A stretch of 64,000 nt of DNA from Karalla daura (Eukaryota > Chordata > Actinopteri > Chaetodontiformes > Leiognathidae), in assembly GCA_029224185.1 (NCBI GenBank), contig CM055193.1, positions 15,935,669-15,999,668 on the forward strand. The letters run 5' to 3'. The position numbers and the translations under genes were made by a program. Below the pieces are notes generated by a model. It searched no databases. It worked only from the letters and a program-made list of their open reading frames with translations, and had not been told where the DNA came from. Positions 1 through 13,896 of this stretch are shown in pieces (the first letter of the stretch is position 1; every line of letters begins with the position of its first letter).

Positions 1-1451
1 TGATTATTTATTCAACTGTTGTAGCTCAAAGCTAAAAGCACTCTGTACACAAACAGCTCGGTAGCTGTGAAGGTACCTTGGAGACGGGCTCTCTGTGTGC
101 TGCAAATGTTGCGCAGGCTGTTGCAGCGCAAAAAAAACAAAACAAAACAGTGAGCTCAAGTCTTTCCTGCATAAATTGCCTGTGTATTCCAATCACAAAG
201 CCTCACATCACACAGGTTTCTGAAGTCGCCGCCACTGAGTTTGATTGTTCCAACGGGCTGAAACCGCTCAGCGTGTCGACAACGTTGTGATTCGGAAATG
301 TGTCAAGGAGCACTGTGGGAATTTTAAACCTCAAGCTGCACATGTTTATGGAGGAGCTGCAGGCTTCAGCCTTCCTCATACATAAAACACACACAACTTT
401 GTTTCCATTACACCTTTGACTTTTTTTTCCCTTTTCATGGACTTAATGTTTTACAACAGAAACAAATGATTTGTTGCTGCTTGTGCGAGAAGTTCACAAG
501 AGCACATTTATGATTTTAACACAGTTTGAAAGGCACAATAATGTTCCTATATACTGCTTCCTGGCTCATCAGTCATTGCCACACCTGCTGCATAGCACAC
601 ATTTCTTCCACGTCTGCTACGGCTTGTGGCAATGCTTTACCCTGTACATTCACGTGGGCTAGATTCTCACAAGTTATTAATATGGTCCCTCAGTGTGGCA
701 CTAATATTAACAAACCTGCTTTTCTGGTGACCTAAATCATTCCTTCTTATGAATAGCATTGTTGCTTCATCTCTCATATGTTTGGTGAAAATGAAATGAA
801 GCTCGATAATGAGGGCGACGAGGAGGAAGTAAAGTCAACAGCAACAGTCAGTGAGTCAAAACTCAAGGATAATGTGGGAGAAAATAACAGCTGCAGGTAG
901 AAAGTGCAATAAAATGAAACAATTTGATCATTAATCTTTAAACTCACAAAGGCAGGAAAACACACAAGAGCTGGAAGCAAAACAAGACATGAGGCCTGAG
1001 GAGAATAACTACCGAATAAAACCACAGACAAACAAAACAAACCCTGAACCAGGTCAGCCTGGAGTCATGTGGGGCTAGGCTCCAAGATGAGGATGTTTGC
1101 AGAGACGTGCCTCGTGTGTTCACAGCATTTGTGTGATAAAGTGTTTTTTATTGTGAGGCTGTTTGGATTCTGTGGCTGTGCTACAACAGACCGTGTCTGT
1201 ACAGCTACAGCCTTCACAGCATCAGCAGGAGGCTTCAATACAAGCTGGGTAGGAATTTAATATTTACTACTCCACCTTCCTGTAACTCTGTATGTCTGAG
1301 GGTCTTAGAGGTGGAGAGCAACTGAGAAACAAAATCAGACACACACACACTTGTATACACACACACATCTCCTCTGAGGTTTTGGTTGCCACCTACTCTC
1401 TTTCTTGATTGTTACACATTATTACCATCTTCACTAGGTCACCTTTGTAGA

Positions 1452-1547
<96 letters not shown>
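1452..1547. repeat. (CA)n microsatellite
   Basis: About 96 bp of almost pure CA with one CAAA interruption near its start. Open frames translating it as Thr-His or Cys-Val repeats are artefacts. Confidence 0.97.
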
Positions 1548-1550
<3 letters not shown>

Positions 1551-2269
1551 GGATTCACTTCCATTACATAGCTGTTGTGTCCTGATTGATCTGAGCTCCC
1601 AGGGAGATATAAGCAAGAGCTCCTGCAACCCCCAGCACACATATACACAGATTGAGAGAAACAAATACATACCCAGACAGATCCATAGATATACCTATGT
1701 TATCTCTCACTGCAGATTTGTATCCTATGCAAGTACTGCATGTGTATCTTATATGTTATCTTATATGTGTGTGTTAGTGTCTGAATGCAGATTTGGAGTG
1801 AGCGATAAGAGCAGAGAAGCTCTGGAGGACTCCCCCGTAGTCTCTTTCTTGCACCATCTCTCTCCGTCTCGCTTGTATAACCTGCATTTTCTATCATATT
1901 CCTGAGTGCCTCTTTCCACTTTTACTAAAAACATTTAATCATCAAACTGTTTTATGCTGCCACCTCCTCACTCCACTCCAAATCGTTTCTATTTCATGCA
2001 TTTCAAACTGTGTTTTTCGGCTGAATTTTGTCCAGGCACATTTCTCCTCTGAGATTGGTTAGAGAAAGAAAGGATATCTCCACCACCTCTGCATATTTTT
2101 TTAGGTGAAAAAAGATCATAGACTCTTGTTTTCCAGTAAGAGTTCTCTACATCTCCATCATCATCATTATCAACATGATAATCATCAAGTCGGACATGTT
2201 TCTCAACTCAATTTTTACTTTATCTCTTATCTTTCTCCTTCCTTTTCCCTATCTTGAACACAGAGACAA

Positions 2270-2520
2270 ACACACACAGACACACAGACACACACACACA
2301 CACACTCTGAATGCCCCCTGTTGTCACCTTGGCTCTGTGTGTATGGGTGTGTGATTAATGAGGTCTGTAATGGATTCTGATGACCTCATGATATTTGAAG
2401 AGAAAATGATAAGCAATCGCACACACATGCTCTTGCACACACATGCACACACATTCACACACCTTCACACACACGCACACACATACACACGCACACATAC
2501 AACACACAGACACATACATG
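2270..2520. repeat. CA-rich clusters
   Basis: A short (CA)n at about 2270-2307 and an impure CA/CATG/CACG cluster at about 2417-2515, separated by about 110 bp of unique sequence. Confidence 0.85.
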
Positions 2521-4555
2521 GCACATATACTTAGTTTAATCAGCCAGAGAAGCTAATTGTGCTTCTAACAGAATCAATGGCTGTAAATATGTTTGTGGGT
2601 TTTCTTATATATAGGAAACATGACGGCCAGGTTTCCAGAATAAATTGCATTGTGAATAATAACTCTGATGAAAATCTTTGATTACATAAGCCGGCAGAAA
2701 TCTATACTCTTACTCCACATTTCATGCTCAGACATTGTTTTTTCCAGTAGCGTCTGCTGGCAGACAGCATTGTGATGTGTCCCACGCTGCCTCAGAGCAT
2801 TTGAGCGCCTCTCTGGTGGATTTGAGCTCTGTCTAAACCTAAACGGCTACTGGGAAGAAAAGAAAATCTCAAAACCGTCAGGAATCAAACTGAGCAAATC
2901 AATGAAGTGTTTCTGTGTGTGTGTGTGTGTTTATGTGTGTATGTGTGTGTGTTTCCTGCACTGGACACTGGAGCTGTGAGGGTGTATGTGTGTGTTGAAG
3001 CTGACAGGTGTAGTGGCTTATTTCATTTCATTCGATTTCCTCTCTGCCTGAGTCTGTCCGCACACCACACACGCCTTTGCTGCTACACTCAAAACACACT
3101 CACAACCCTAGCACACATGAAACTTGTACACATGAATAGATTCTTCTCTCCTTTTTTTATTCCTCCCAGCCATGCTTCTCTGGTTTTTCTCTTACCCCCT
3201 GTTTTGCTCCATGTTTCCCCATCTCCTTTCCTCATCTCTCTCTTTACATTCAAAATCAGTCATTCTCCTTTCTGTCTGTCTGTTCTTTTCTTTCTCCACC
3301 TCTCCATGTTTCTGTCCTTCGATCTCTCATCTATTTATTCTTTATTGTCCTCTTTCAGTCTACCACTTCCTCCCCCCTTACGTTTCTTCCTACCCTCCCC
3401 CTCCACTCTTTTCAACTGAGTGCAATACATCTCAGTCTGTTCTAAACGTCCTATACCTATTGTACCGCACTTCTCTTATTGGCTCCCTCCAACCTGCACT
3501 CAACAGATCATCTCACAGCAGAATCGAAGAATACACTACTTCCTAATATTACCACATATCTGCTGGATTTGTTAGTTTTGTTAGTTTGTATTAAAATATG
3601 TTGTGTGAAATACACGGTCTGGCTGTGGAAACTGGCTGGATGGAGACAAGTGCACAGAATGAAGAGGAGCAAATGTTACATTTTCATTCAGTCTCAGCTT
3701 CAGTCTCAGCTGAACATTGGACAAGCTAAACTAATGAGCAGTGTTTTGGACCAACAGAATATTGCAACAGAGTTACGTACTGAGAATATAACATGACTAA
3801 TTCATTAGTGTCTCATATTGTGTCTCATAGTGCTCATATTGTTGTAAAATGCAAGTAAATTTTGGAGCAATTCAAAGTATCTTGAAAACATTATTGACAT
3901 CAACGTTAAGATGATATTTTTCAAATTGCATGCTAGAGCATTCATTCATCTATAATGGTACTGTCTTGTACCTTAATTTTGTTGCAAGGGTCTGCTGGTA
4001 CAAGCAACCCTCCCAACACCGCTAATGTTAGTGCTAAATTTGGAGAAGTTCTAAATTTGGAGAAGAGTTGATTAGCCGAGAAAATGTCTACAGCAAAAAT
4101 ACAAAAAGTGAGTGCAGCTGCAGGAGTACAGTGCTGGACTCTACAAAGCTGCTGAGAAGTGGATCTGTCCACACTTCAGCCTCTCTGTGGATTCACAGCT
4201 CAACATGTTGTCGCTATGGTCACCACGGTCTGCTGACTTCAACTTAAAGCTCACTTTAGTGAAGATAACTTCCTTTCTCTCTCTTGTCCTCCCTCCCATC
4301 TCTGTAATCACTCTTCCTCCTCAACCGCTACTCTCGCATCCACTCGTTCTCGTCCATCACTCCAGCGTTCGCCCTCTCCTAGTTGCTCTGCTCAGCATCT
4401 CTCTCCCTCTCCCTGCTCTCGCTCCTCTGTGTCTCCTCTCCTTCCCCTTGCTCCCCCTCTGGTACTCCCCTCCCCCATGCCTCCCCTGCCCCCTCCCTCC
4501 ATTTCCATCACCTCCTCTCCTCACACTGCTGTCAGATTTGTCTCAATGGGATGCT

Positions 4556-4569
4556 GTTGCCGCGGTAAC
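4556..4569. promoter_or_regulatory. Perfect RFX-type X-box palindrome
   Basis: GTTGCCGCGGTAAC fits GTNRCC-N2-RGYAAC without mismatch and is nearly palindromic. It sits at the edge of a CT-rich, CpG-richer stretch. RFX factors bind such sites in ciliary, neuronal and MHC genes. It is about 9.3 kb before the first candidate pdzk4 exon, so its target is unknown. Confidence 0.4.
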
Positions 4570-5559
4570 CGGGGTCATTAGGGAAGCTGTATTTATGCTT
4601 TCTCATACTGGATTTGGCAGATCTGCTGTAATGAGCACACACTCTCTCTCTCTCGCTCTCTCTCTCTTGCTCACACACTCATATAAACACACACACACAC
4701 TGAATGCCCCACCACCAGCTGCTTTTATAAATGTCTTTACTTTGTCACTGGCACCACAGAAGAAGAGCGAGAGATAAAAGAGAGAGGTCGACATGTAAGT
4801 CATTAAGCAACATGTTTTTTTTTTTTAAAAACAAGGGTTTAATCAGCTGAACAAAGTGAAACACTAATCTTAGCTAAAACTGGACAATTAGAAGTGTTTT
4901 TTTTCTCAAGTGAGATTAAAGAAATAGTTGCTCTGAGCTCTAATGCTCATGAATAAAAGTAGTATGTAACTGATTTAATCTTCACAGATAGACAGATGAA
5001 TTTTCAGCCCATTTTATTTTTTTTACTTTTATTATCATTTGCCAGTTATAATATTGAGCAGGATAACTGGAGCACATTAAACAATCTGTGCCTGAGTACA
5101 CTTGTCATATTACTCCCTGTGACCTGCATCATCTCACAGTAGAGTAGAGTCGAGTCTGACAGACAAGAAGCAGCGGGGCAAAACAACAGTCAAGAAACAT
5201 GCTTAGTTGGATTCAGCTGCAGCTCTGAGCTGAACAGCAGGTGGTAACATTTTGCCTTAAATCCCATGATGCACTGCAGCTGCCTCCACTGCAGAAGGTG
5301 TGGAAGACCAAGCCAAGAGTTTGGTATAAAAGATGGAGATCTGGGTGAATGAGAAATATGTATTGAAGTTCTGAAGTGATTAACAGTGATCTTAAGTGAT
5401 TCATAATCAAAATTAATTTAAACTTCTTTTGATTTTATTATATAACTGCATAATGCTTTGAATCTGGATCCATTTGAGTTGAGTACTTTGATACTTAAAG
5501 TAATATAAAATCCCCGTATTTTCTATTTTTCTGTTTTCTTTTTTTTCTTTTTTTATAAC

Positions 5560-5850
5560 ACAGTGGTGATGTGGGGATCTCAGTGCATACAGTATGGGGT
5601 GAAAGCAGGGACTGTCCCCAAGAAAGGTCACCAGTCCATCACAGGACACAAACACACACCTAGGGGCAATTCAGAGTCTCTAATCGGAGCTAATGCATGT
5701 TTTTGGACTGTAGGAGAACACCAGATTATCCAGAGAAAATCCACACACACACACAGGGAGAACATGCAGACCCCACACTGAAAGGCCCTCAGTCCGATCG
5801 GGGACCTTCCTGTTGTTAGGTGGACAAGCATATTGCCCTCAACGAGACAT
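5560..5850 (+). repeat. Decayed dispersed teleost repeat copy (forward)
   Basis: The order of recognisable blocks is: GTGGGG, GTGAAAGCAGGGACTG, GGTCACCAGTCCATCACAGG, ACCTAGGGGCAATTCAGAGTC, TTTGGACTGTAGGAGAAC, AGAGAAAATCCACAC, GGGAGAACATGCAGACCCCA, GATCGGGGACC. By recall this is a very common dispersed fish repeat whose consensus has these blocks. Its internal CA stretch is short here, so it is an unexpanded copy. Confidence 0.7.
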
Positions 5851-7374
5851 GAACTGTCTGTAACCTTATGGATGACTCTAGTCTGTCTGACATTGTCATG
5901 CTCTCTCTGGTAGTTCCTGTGATTTGTTCATCTCCTCTGTCCCTGTCCCCAGGGCAGGTCAGGACAAGTCACGACCAGTTTGATCATTATTAAGTCCGCC
6001 TGGTACAGAATCTGTGACTCCCCCTCACAGGAGGGAGAGAATAAACCTTGCAACGACATTTTTACTCCAAGAGCTTGTTTCATTTCCACACCAACATGAA
6101 TTTCCACAACATAGGTCTATTGAAATGAAACTAAATGTTCTATAGATGACTATTACTGACTGACTCATTGCTGGGAAATGCCAAACAGGAGATGAAAAAG
6201 GGGAACCCTGTTTTTTTTTGTTTTTTTTTTTCACTTTCATGTTTGGCAGCACTTCTTTCATCAAGAGCTCATGATTGAGAAGGATTACCTCTGCATGGGC
6301 CACGAATCCTCCTGGGTATATGTTTTATGTTATGCGTTTTCCTTCCATAAAATATCTTATGATGAACTGAAAAAAATGCTGCAAGCTTTGGTCCAAAATT
6401 ACCTGCTGAAATAAGCTATAAATGCTGCTTTGTGTGGCTATAGAGTTAATAAAAGTAACGACTTTTATGGTCTGAATATTAAATCCCATCATACAATGAG
6501 CCATGTTTATGCATGCTGGATTTACATAATAGGCCCACGATCGAGAACAACTCATACAAAAATCATGTTTATGTGTAATATCCGTCATTGTGAGGCAGTG
6601 GCTATTTCACACAACCAGAAACTCATAATGCACAACTGAAATGAGTTACGTGTTCATATTTACATGCTTTGTTTGCTTTTGCAAAATATGAATTGTAAAT
6701 CATGTTTATGATGTTTATATATTCACTTTTATGTGTCTGAATGACAGGCTCATGTACAGGGCCACGGCTGAATAGTCTGATGGACGTTTACATTAGCGGC
6801 ACATTTTCTGAATATGTCCGCATGTACCGCACACGCAGCCTGTCTGAATCTGATACGCTAATGTAACCATTTTGACTCGTCAAAGCATCAATTTAAGAGG
6901 ATTTTGAGTTTTTTTCATTACTTTTTTAGATTATGTCTTAGCCTCAAACCAACATAATGAGAGACAATGAGGTTTAATTTGTGCACCACAGCTCTGACAT
7001 GCTCCATCAGTTGTGAGAGCCCCCCGTGAAGACATTCAGGTTGCCAGTCGTGGGCAGTTTCTTGAGATGTAGCTGAAATATATAATGCTTTTCACTGTCG
7101 TGGCGGCGGTACTTTAGAGCTTCTGCAGAATGCATGCAGTGAAAGTAGTCTCTGTTTTCAATATAAAGTCATTTACATCCATTGGAAAGAAAAATTCCTC
7201 CGTCCTGACATCATGCAAATGAGACGCCAAGAGAGAATAGCATGAAGAATTATGACTTTTCCAATTTCCCCTCAGAGTGGAGAACGTTTGTCACAAAACC
7301 TCTTTAGTCTTCATAGTCCGGTGACGTTACTCAGCACAGAGGAAAATGTCCAATAGAGGACGAGAGGAAAATCT

Positions 7375-7690
7375 TCCAGCCATCCATTATCCTATCCACC
7401 ATGTACCCAGTGGTGCCACGGGGGTCTGCTGGTGCATACTGTATCTCCAGCGCTCATGGGATGAAAGCAGGGAATACATCCCAGGCAGGCTGCCAGTCCA
7501 TCCCAGGACGCACACATAACTCTTTGTCACACTCAGATAAGGAAATTGAGAGTCACCATTCAAGAGAGTAACCAGAGAAAATCCACACACAGGCTTGGGA
7601 GAATATGCAACCTCCACGGAGAAAAGCTTGGACCAACTGGGATTCTAACCCTCTTCCACCAATCCACCACGAGGAGAAATCCTCCGCGAC
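7375..7690 (+). repeat. Decayed dispersed teleost repeat copy (forward)
   Basis: Same block order as the copy at 5560: CCATCCATTATCC, GTGGTGCCACGGGGGTCTGC, GCTGCCAGTCCATCCCAGGA, AGAGAAAATCCACAC, GGGAGAATATGCAACCTCCA, GGGATTCTAACCC. The copy is strongly diverged and has no long dinucleotide array. Confidence 0.7.
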
Positions 7691-8289
7691 TGAAACGAAC
7701 CCAATTAGCTGAAATGAATCAGTTCTCTTCAGTAGACACTAAATAATTATTTCAGTAATCAGTGTTCACTGCTGAGAGTCTTATTGCTTGTTGTGTTATG
7801 AGTTTGTTAGGGTTACTCGGTCCGGTGCACATGAAGCCATTTTACAGTTTTAATTAACCATAAATGTACCAGAGCTGTTGGCAAATAGACTTGCCGTCGA
7901 GGAGCAGACACGTGAAAACTGTCACGTTGGTTGTACTGCAGAGCTGCAGACATCTGAAACAAGTGTTTATGTAGAAAGAAATGCTGTGCATTAAAGCTAC
8001 TCTGACAGGAGTTTCAGTGAAATGCCTGGAGGGGAAAATGCAAATGTGTTTGTATAATGAATCATAATCTGGAGTATTTTGAGGAAACTCTGGAGGTTTA
8101 CGTAGGGCCTGAACTCTATAGAGACACTTTAAATGACATCAGTTGCGCTCGACTTCTGTGCAGGTGAATATGTGAAACTATGAACACACCTTTGAAATTT
8201 TTAAGTGGGTTTTTCTGTGTTTCCTCTGCTGGAACCTTCATGTTGTCATGTTAAGATGAATGAGGGTGGATTAGAATTATTAGAAGACA

Positions 8290-8470
8290 TGTATGTTTGG
8301 GTCGATTGGAGACTCTAAATCACCCCCAGGCGTGAGTGGTGAGTGTGTGCGCCCTGTGATGGACTGACCTGACCAGGGTGTAGTCTCTGCTTTTGCCCTA
8401 CATGCACTAGAGATTGTGCACTGTCATTGGGTACAAAGTGGTAAGGATGATGGGTAGATACATGAATGGA
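8290..8470 (-). repeat. Partial dispersed repeat copy (reverse)
   Basis: GGTCGATTGGAGACTCTAAA, CCCTGTGATGGACTGACC, GACCAGGGTGTAGTCTC and GGGTACAAAGTGGTAAGGAT are the reverse-complement blocks of the same family. The internal TG stretch is still short (GTGTGTGCGCCCTG). Confidence 0.65.
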
Positions 8471-11400
8471 CGGAGAAAAGCAAAGAGATGGCCTCATAAA
8501 TAGTAAGTTGTCTGACTGTTACTGTATGCGTAACACTCTGTTATCCTGTACAGTCATTCAAGATGGCTTCAAAATCCATCCACGTTCTACACACATTTGT
8601 AAACTACCGGTAGAAACTACCACACAAGGCTATAAAGGAAATAGTGCTTAATGCAAAAAAATAACTAAACAAGAGCATAAAATGTATGTAACATAAAATG
8701 TAATTGCCTGTAAAACATTAACACATGTTGATCATCAACCATAGTGATGGTAGACTATGATGGTGTGAGGAGTAAATGGTTTGGATGATAAAACTAGTCA
8801 CAGCTGTGTATAATATTAGATATCATGTGACAATAACGCCGGTATTTCTTCCAGCTTTGGCTTGTTAGTCCTTTTGTTTGCCCAGTACTGTATGTGCTAG
8901 CAGGAATCATCTGGTTGACTCTCTGAGATGCATTCATTAGACCAGGAATTATTCCTCTCTGTATCAGTCTGGCAGCGTTGCCTGGATCCCAGCTCCATCT
9001 TTCCCCACTCACATGCGTTTCCAGCCATCTTCCTCTTCCCCATGTTCCCAGTTTGTCAAGTGTGTTTGGCGACCACGAGGCGATTCACAGATTAGATTCA
9101 CTCAATTCAAATATATCCTCACTTTTATTAAAATAAATCTAAAAAATCTTTGCAAAATCCCAAATCAGTCCACACTGTTTTCATAAGAAAGTCATTCTCA
9201 TATCTTTTTGACTCGTCAACTTTTCCAAAGAGATTTTGAATCCAGACTTGATTAATATAATTGAATAGTGACTTTTAGGTAAGGCTGATGGAAATGAACC
9301 CACAGCCTGTTCAGATATCACACAGACGGTGTTCTCTGATGTGAGCAGATATGGTCTTGCGTCTGTCGTTTTCCAACACACGCTGAACAGAGTGAGTACT
9401 CCACAGGGGCTCTTTGTAGATTTCAGTAATCCCTGCGTGTGTGCTCAGCCTCAATCCTCAGCTTGACTTCCATTAGACTCAGAAAGTCCAGGAGGATTGA
9501 CAGAGGTGAGAGGTGAATGGAGGAAGAAATCTCTTTCTAATGATTGAGACTTCTTCTCAACTCCTCCTCCTCCCTCTTCGTCATTTCCCCTTTTCTTTTA
9601 TTGCTTTTTTTGTTTGTTTCATAAAAATGCTTTTCAAACACTCCCTCCCTCTGTCTGCAATTGCTCCCATGTGGATCCAACCTTTCCTCCCCTCTTCCTC
9701 GGTTTCTCACTCTGACCGCTCCCTCTGTCTCCCTCTCATCCTCAGCTCCCACTCTCTTGGGTATGATTATAGTATCTCTGCTCTCCCCTCGACATGCTGG
9801 GAATGAAAATGGATCCCTTGTCTCTTTTTTTCCCCACATGCATGAGTGTCTGCATATGTGTGTGTGTGTGTCTGTCCATGCACTGCAGGCAGTGGGTGTG
9901 TGAAAGAGATAAATGCTCGAGGAAAGTGTGTTGATGTGGAACTATTTCTGCTGGTGTGCATGCGTGGCTGTGTGATAGATGGGGTGGAAGTGGGTCCTGA
10001 TGGAATCAGTAAATAGTTAATGAACAGGGAGGAGAAACGTGCTGAAGCCCTGGGGTGCAGTATTGATGGAGACGCACCGAACACATGGCAAAAACAATAC
10101 AGGACAATAAGAATAATCACCCCCAGCTTCGTCTGTGTGAGAGTTGCTGCAGTCAGATCAGTTTAGAAGTCAGCAGGACTGAAAGATGAAGGCACGCACC
10201 GCAACACAAAGCCAAAGTGAACGTGACAGCAGTATAAGTTTTGTCTTTATCTCAAAAATTCTTTGCTTCGTATTGTTTTCTCCCTGCCAAGAACGTCATG
10301 CCTTCACCACATGCACAATGAATTTTGTTATGCCTTTAAGGTGTTTTATCATATTAGAATGATTTGACTTGTGTGGCAAATAGAATAGAATAGAAGATCT
10401 TCCTTTTCATTTTACAGGAACAGAAACTGCTAAAGGTGTAATAATACTGCATGGGCCTCGTCTTTGGTGTTGATGAAGTATTTTTCAATCAGAAAGTCTG
10501 TCTTTCAGTTTTCAGAACTGATAAATGGAAGACGAGATGACAGTACTACAGCGACTCGAAATCTCTTTTACACTATGCAAAAGTGAAGAAGAATGAGGCC
10601 TCTTTGGTGCAAATAACCTTTATGAAGTAGTGTTTTTTTTTTTTGGAAGATCCCAAGTCTGGGAACAATAAATAAATTGCACCTTTGGAAGTGATGTAGA
10701 CATGCTGCCATGCAGAGTTTCAAAGCTACAGAGCAGTCCATTAAAATGGAGTACACCCTCTGAAACATCAGTGCGTCTTCTGTCTGTCACTTTACTGAGG
10801 ATATTTTTTTGAAGAAATAACTGGCTGCCAAGAAGCCACAGTACTTGTTATCAGACAGTTCGCTGCAACAGAAGATGACATTTGCCAGCAGGAGCTTAAA
10901 AGTTCTTTCAACCTTGGTTCAAAGCAAAAATATCGAAAATCTTTTCCAGGGCTGTAAAATACAATACAACAGCACAGTCATTCTCAGTGCACAGGGGCTG
11001 AATCTTAATGGGATCGCTGATCCCCTGACCCTTCGTGTAATGCTAGGAACAGGTCCAGGTTTGCCACTTGTCCAACATGTTGATTGACAGATTACACGAG
11101 AAAAGAAAAACACTCAATATATGAGGGTGTGACATCCGCAGTATCCCTGAGAATAAAAAGCACAGCAATGTTGATTTAATTTAAAACATTAATTTAACTA
11201 ATGTTTGTGTCTGTGTTAGTGTCTTTGCATAAAAGAAACAACAACATTGTGATTTGATGACTAGTGATTAGGGAAATGTGCTTCCATTCATTCTCTTGCT
11301 GACTGAAGATGGACAGACTAATGGCACTGCTTGTTACTGGTCTGTGTAACAATCAATATTCAACCATGCAGTCATTGTTATGCTGCGCTGATAAATGAGA

Positions 11401-11519
11401 GTTGTTGTTTGTTCAGATGAGTGAACATACAAACGCTCAAATAAATGTGAAATATATGTATTTTGCTACCAAGTAGGGTGGATTTTGCTCTGTTTTTCAG
11501 AGGCTTTCCCCAAGATCCC

Positions 11520-11610
11520 CAAGTCTGGTTTCCCCCGCAGTCCAAAAAAACGTGTGTTTAGGTTGGTTGGACACTCTAAACTGCCCCTAGGTGTGAGTGT
11601 GACAGTGAAT

Positions 11611-11697
<87 letters not shown>

Positions 11698-11825
11698 GAT
11701 GAACTACTGACCTGAGCAGGGTGTATTCCAAGCCCTCACCTCATGTGCACTGAGATAGGCACAAACAGAGCCCCGCGGCACTGCTAAGGTACAAAGCAGG
11801 TAAGATAATGGATGGACGGATGAAT

Positions 11826-11830
<5 letters not shown>
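11520..11830 (-). repeat. Dispersed repeat copy carrying an expanded (TG)n
   Basis: TAGGTTGGTTGGACACTCTA and CTGCCCCTAGGTGTGAGTGT precede an 84-bp (TG)n at 11612-11695. CTACTGACCTGAGCAGGGTG and GGTACAAAGCAGGTAAGAT follow it. The array sits exactly where other copies have a short TGTGTG. Confidence 0.75.
11612..11695. repeat. (TG)n microsatellite
   Basis: 84 bp of pure TG inside a dispersed repeat copy. A second array, (CA)n at 11828-11871, follows the same copy. Confidence 0.97.

Positions 11831-11871
<41 letters not shown>
11828..11871. repeat. (CA)n microsatellite
   Basis: 44 bp of pure CA directly after ATGGATGGACGGATGAATGG, the end of the repeat copy at 11520. Confidence 0.95.
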
Positions 11872-11875
<4 letters not shown>

Positions 11876-12479
11876 GGCTTTCTGTACATCCTAGCATGGA
11901 GTGTCATTAGGTGAAAGCCATCTTTTATGCTGTTATTTCCAACAGAGGAGAACAGTCAGCTCTTTTCTCCAGCTCAGTTATTAATTTCACACTCCAGTTA
12001 GCTGTGGTTTCTGTTGGGCTAATGTGGCACAGCCCACTCGGCTCTTGTTGCCACACCATCCCCGTAACTACACGTATACCACAGTATAATGAGCAGCAGA
12101 GCAGCAGGCAGACAGGGAACGCTGTAATTAACACACACACATTAACAGTCGACTGCCAAATCTGCACATACGACATGAAGACAAAGGCGCTGGTGTTGTG
12201 AATGTTCATTATCCATAACCACAGTCAGCGTAATCAATGTTGTCACCATTAAGTCACAAAGCTTTCTGCGAACTGGGGTGAGCAAAACTAAAAACATGGT
12301 CGGAGTCACCAACGTTAAACAAACAAAAACTTTCCTTTTACAATTAGCAAAAAAAGGTTGTAAGTATTTTCTCAATGGCATATTTATAAGACTGAAAGCA
12401 GATAGTCAAACAATTATTTTCATAACTGCACTCTGAGGTGCAACATTAAGCAGAAACGCTCTCATTCTCTCTCTCTCTT

Positions 12480-12851
12480 TCTCTCCCACACACACACACA
12501 AATACACACACAGACACACTGCTGTCACTTAGAGTTTTGTCAGGACAGAAAATCCAGGCCAACCTATTTAATGGCAGATGAAACACAATCAGTGACCAGC
12601 CCACAACAGGCTTGATAGATGATTGTGATTATTGAGCGGGTATTGAGTGGCTCAGGCCTTATGTTCACTGACATATACTCACACAAACACACACAGACAC
12701 AATCCAACAGAGACACACGCACACACACACACACACACGGTCAAACACCCTGCAGAAGACATGTAATGCATAACAATCAGCTCTGAAACAAAGCCAGGGA
12801 GGAGACGTGTGTTAGAGCTGTACGTCTCTGTGCAGCCATGCAAGACTTTAT

Positions 12852-12890
<39 letters not shown>
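12480..12890. repeat. CA and TG clusters
   Basis: Short CA runs at about 12485-12520 and 12675-12740 and a TG run at about 12853-12888. Between them is unique AT-balanced sequence with no exon signal. Confidence 0.85.
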
Positions 12891-13842
12891 TCACCTAGAA
12901 GTAGCACGGGCATTTACGTAGAGGTCTACATGTGTGTCTCCAGGCATCCGTGTGATGTGTCTGCATGTGCAGAAATTAAGTGCAAATTCCATCATGTCCC
13001 AAACACACCCATTGGGTTATAAATAATTACCTCCATGTTAATTTGCAAGCAGGTGTTTCTTTTCAGTTCGTCCCCTGAGTGACGCCTGCACACGCTCGGC
13101 TGTGGCCAGAGGCTCCATGTATGCGAGCTGGTTATGAGCCACTGATTGAGAGGGCAGTGACTGGAGGTCAGCGTCTGCCTGTTAAAATTAGTGTCCGTGT
13201 CCCCTTGAGGAAAACAGCACGCCGGCCTCAACTGTGAGCTCAGCATTTGGTAGCACAGCGTGGTTGTTTAGTTTACGTTGGTGGAGGATCCAGTGAACTA
13301 GAGGAGTGTACTGTACCGTTTACAGTGCAGAAGTGGAATGCAGTTTCTTCCCAAACAATCAATATTGTGCTGTTTTTTGTGATAAAAACATTCCTGTTTT
13401 CGATGGGCAGTGGCAGCAGAAAAATCTAGTCACTGTAGCAGCCATTTGGATGTTGCCCTTCTCTATATGAAGTAGCTTTTTTATTTTTTTTACTTTCATT
13501 TAGTGTAAGCGACTTAGCAATGTCTTAAATCATGGCAAAATCAAGATTTTCAAGGATATTTTAAATCTGAGGGGTTTTTTTTGGGGGGGGGGTTACATTA
13601 ACATTAACATTATCAAATTCCCTGAATCTGATAACCACAGTGTTGTCTTGACTAAAATTCTTGAAACCCTACAAAACTTGAGGAGACAAATTTTCATTGC
13701 AATAATTTGATGTTCTGCCTTGTTCAGATGTTCTTATCTCATTTCTATGTCTCTCAGTTTTCTTTCTCCTTGACTTGGTTCTCCTCACTCTCCTGGCTGC
13801 TGCACTAACACCATCTATCTCCGTCTCCCTCTCTCTCATTAG

Positions 13843-13896
13843 CAAAAAGGGTGGAGCAGTTCCCTAAGGCCAATGGACAGACACGGAAACGTAAAG
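13843..13896 (+). CDS. pdzk4: Candidate upstream pdzk4 exon (54 nt, phase 1-1)
   Basis: A long pyrimidine tract ending in CATTAG precedes a 54-nt open segment, which ends AAAG before GTAGGA. In the frame that fits the exon at 18770 it reads KRVEQFPKANGQTRKRK, a basic linker. Both ends are phase 1, so it can splice directly to 18770 without breaking the frame. It lies where the basic linker before the GTQTD motif is expected in LNX-type proteins. No homology can be proven by eye for such a short exon. It could be chance or an alternative cassette. Confidence 0.4.

Larger units (their letters stand above)
1..13842. other. Noncoding flank or large intron upstream of the visible pdzk4 exons
   Basis: I found no exon I can defend in this stretch. 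Open frames here are short and lie in CT-rich, CA-rich or repeat DNA. The missing 5' exons of pdzk4 (start codon and the segment before GTQTD) were looked for and not seen, so this is most likely a long first or second intron plus repeats. Contents noted: CA arrays (1452, 2270-2520, 11828, 12480-12890), a TG array (11612), dispersed repeat copies (5560, 7375, 8290, 11520), a CT-rich stretch with an X-box (4270-4570), and an AT-rich remainder. Confidence 0.7.

Noticed and set aside
2907..3419. Open frame of 170 codons on the + strand
   Set aside because: It begins in a TG array and continues in CT-rich sequence. Low complexity only.
4112..4777. Open frame of 221 codons on the + strand
   Set aside because: Ser/Leu/Pro-rich translation of CT-rich DNA, with no domain or splice structure.
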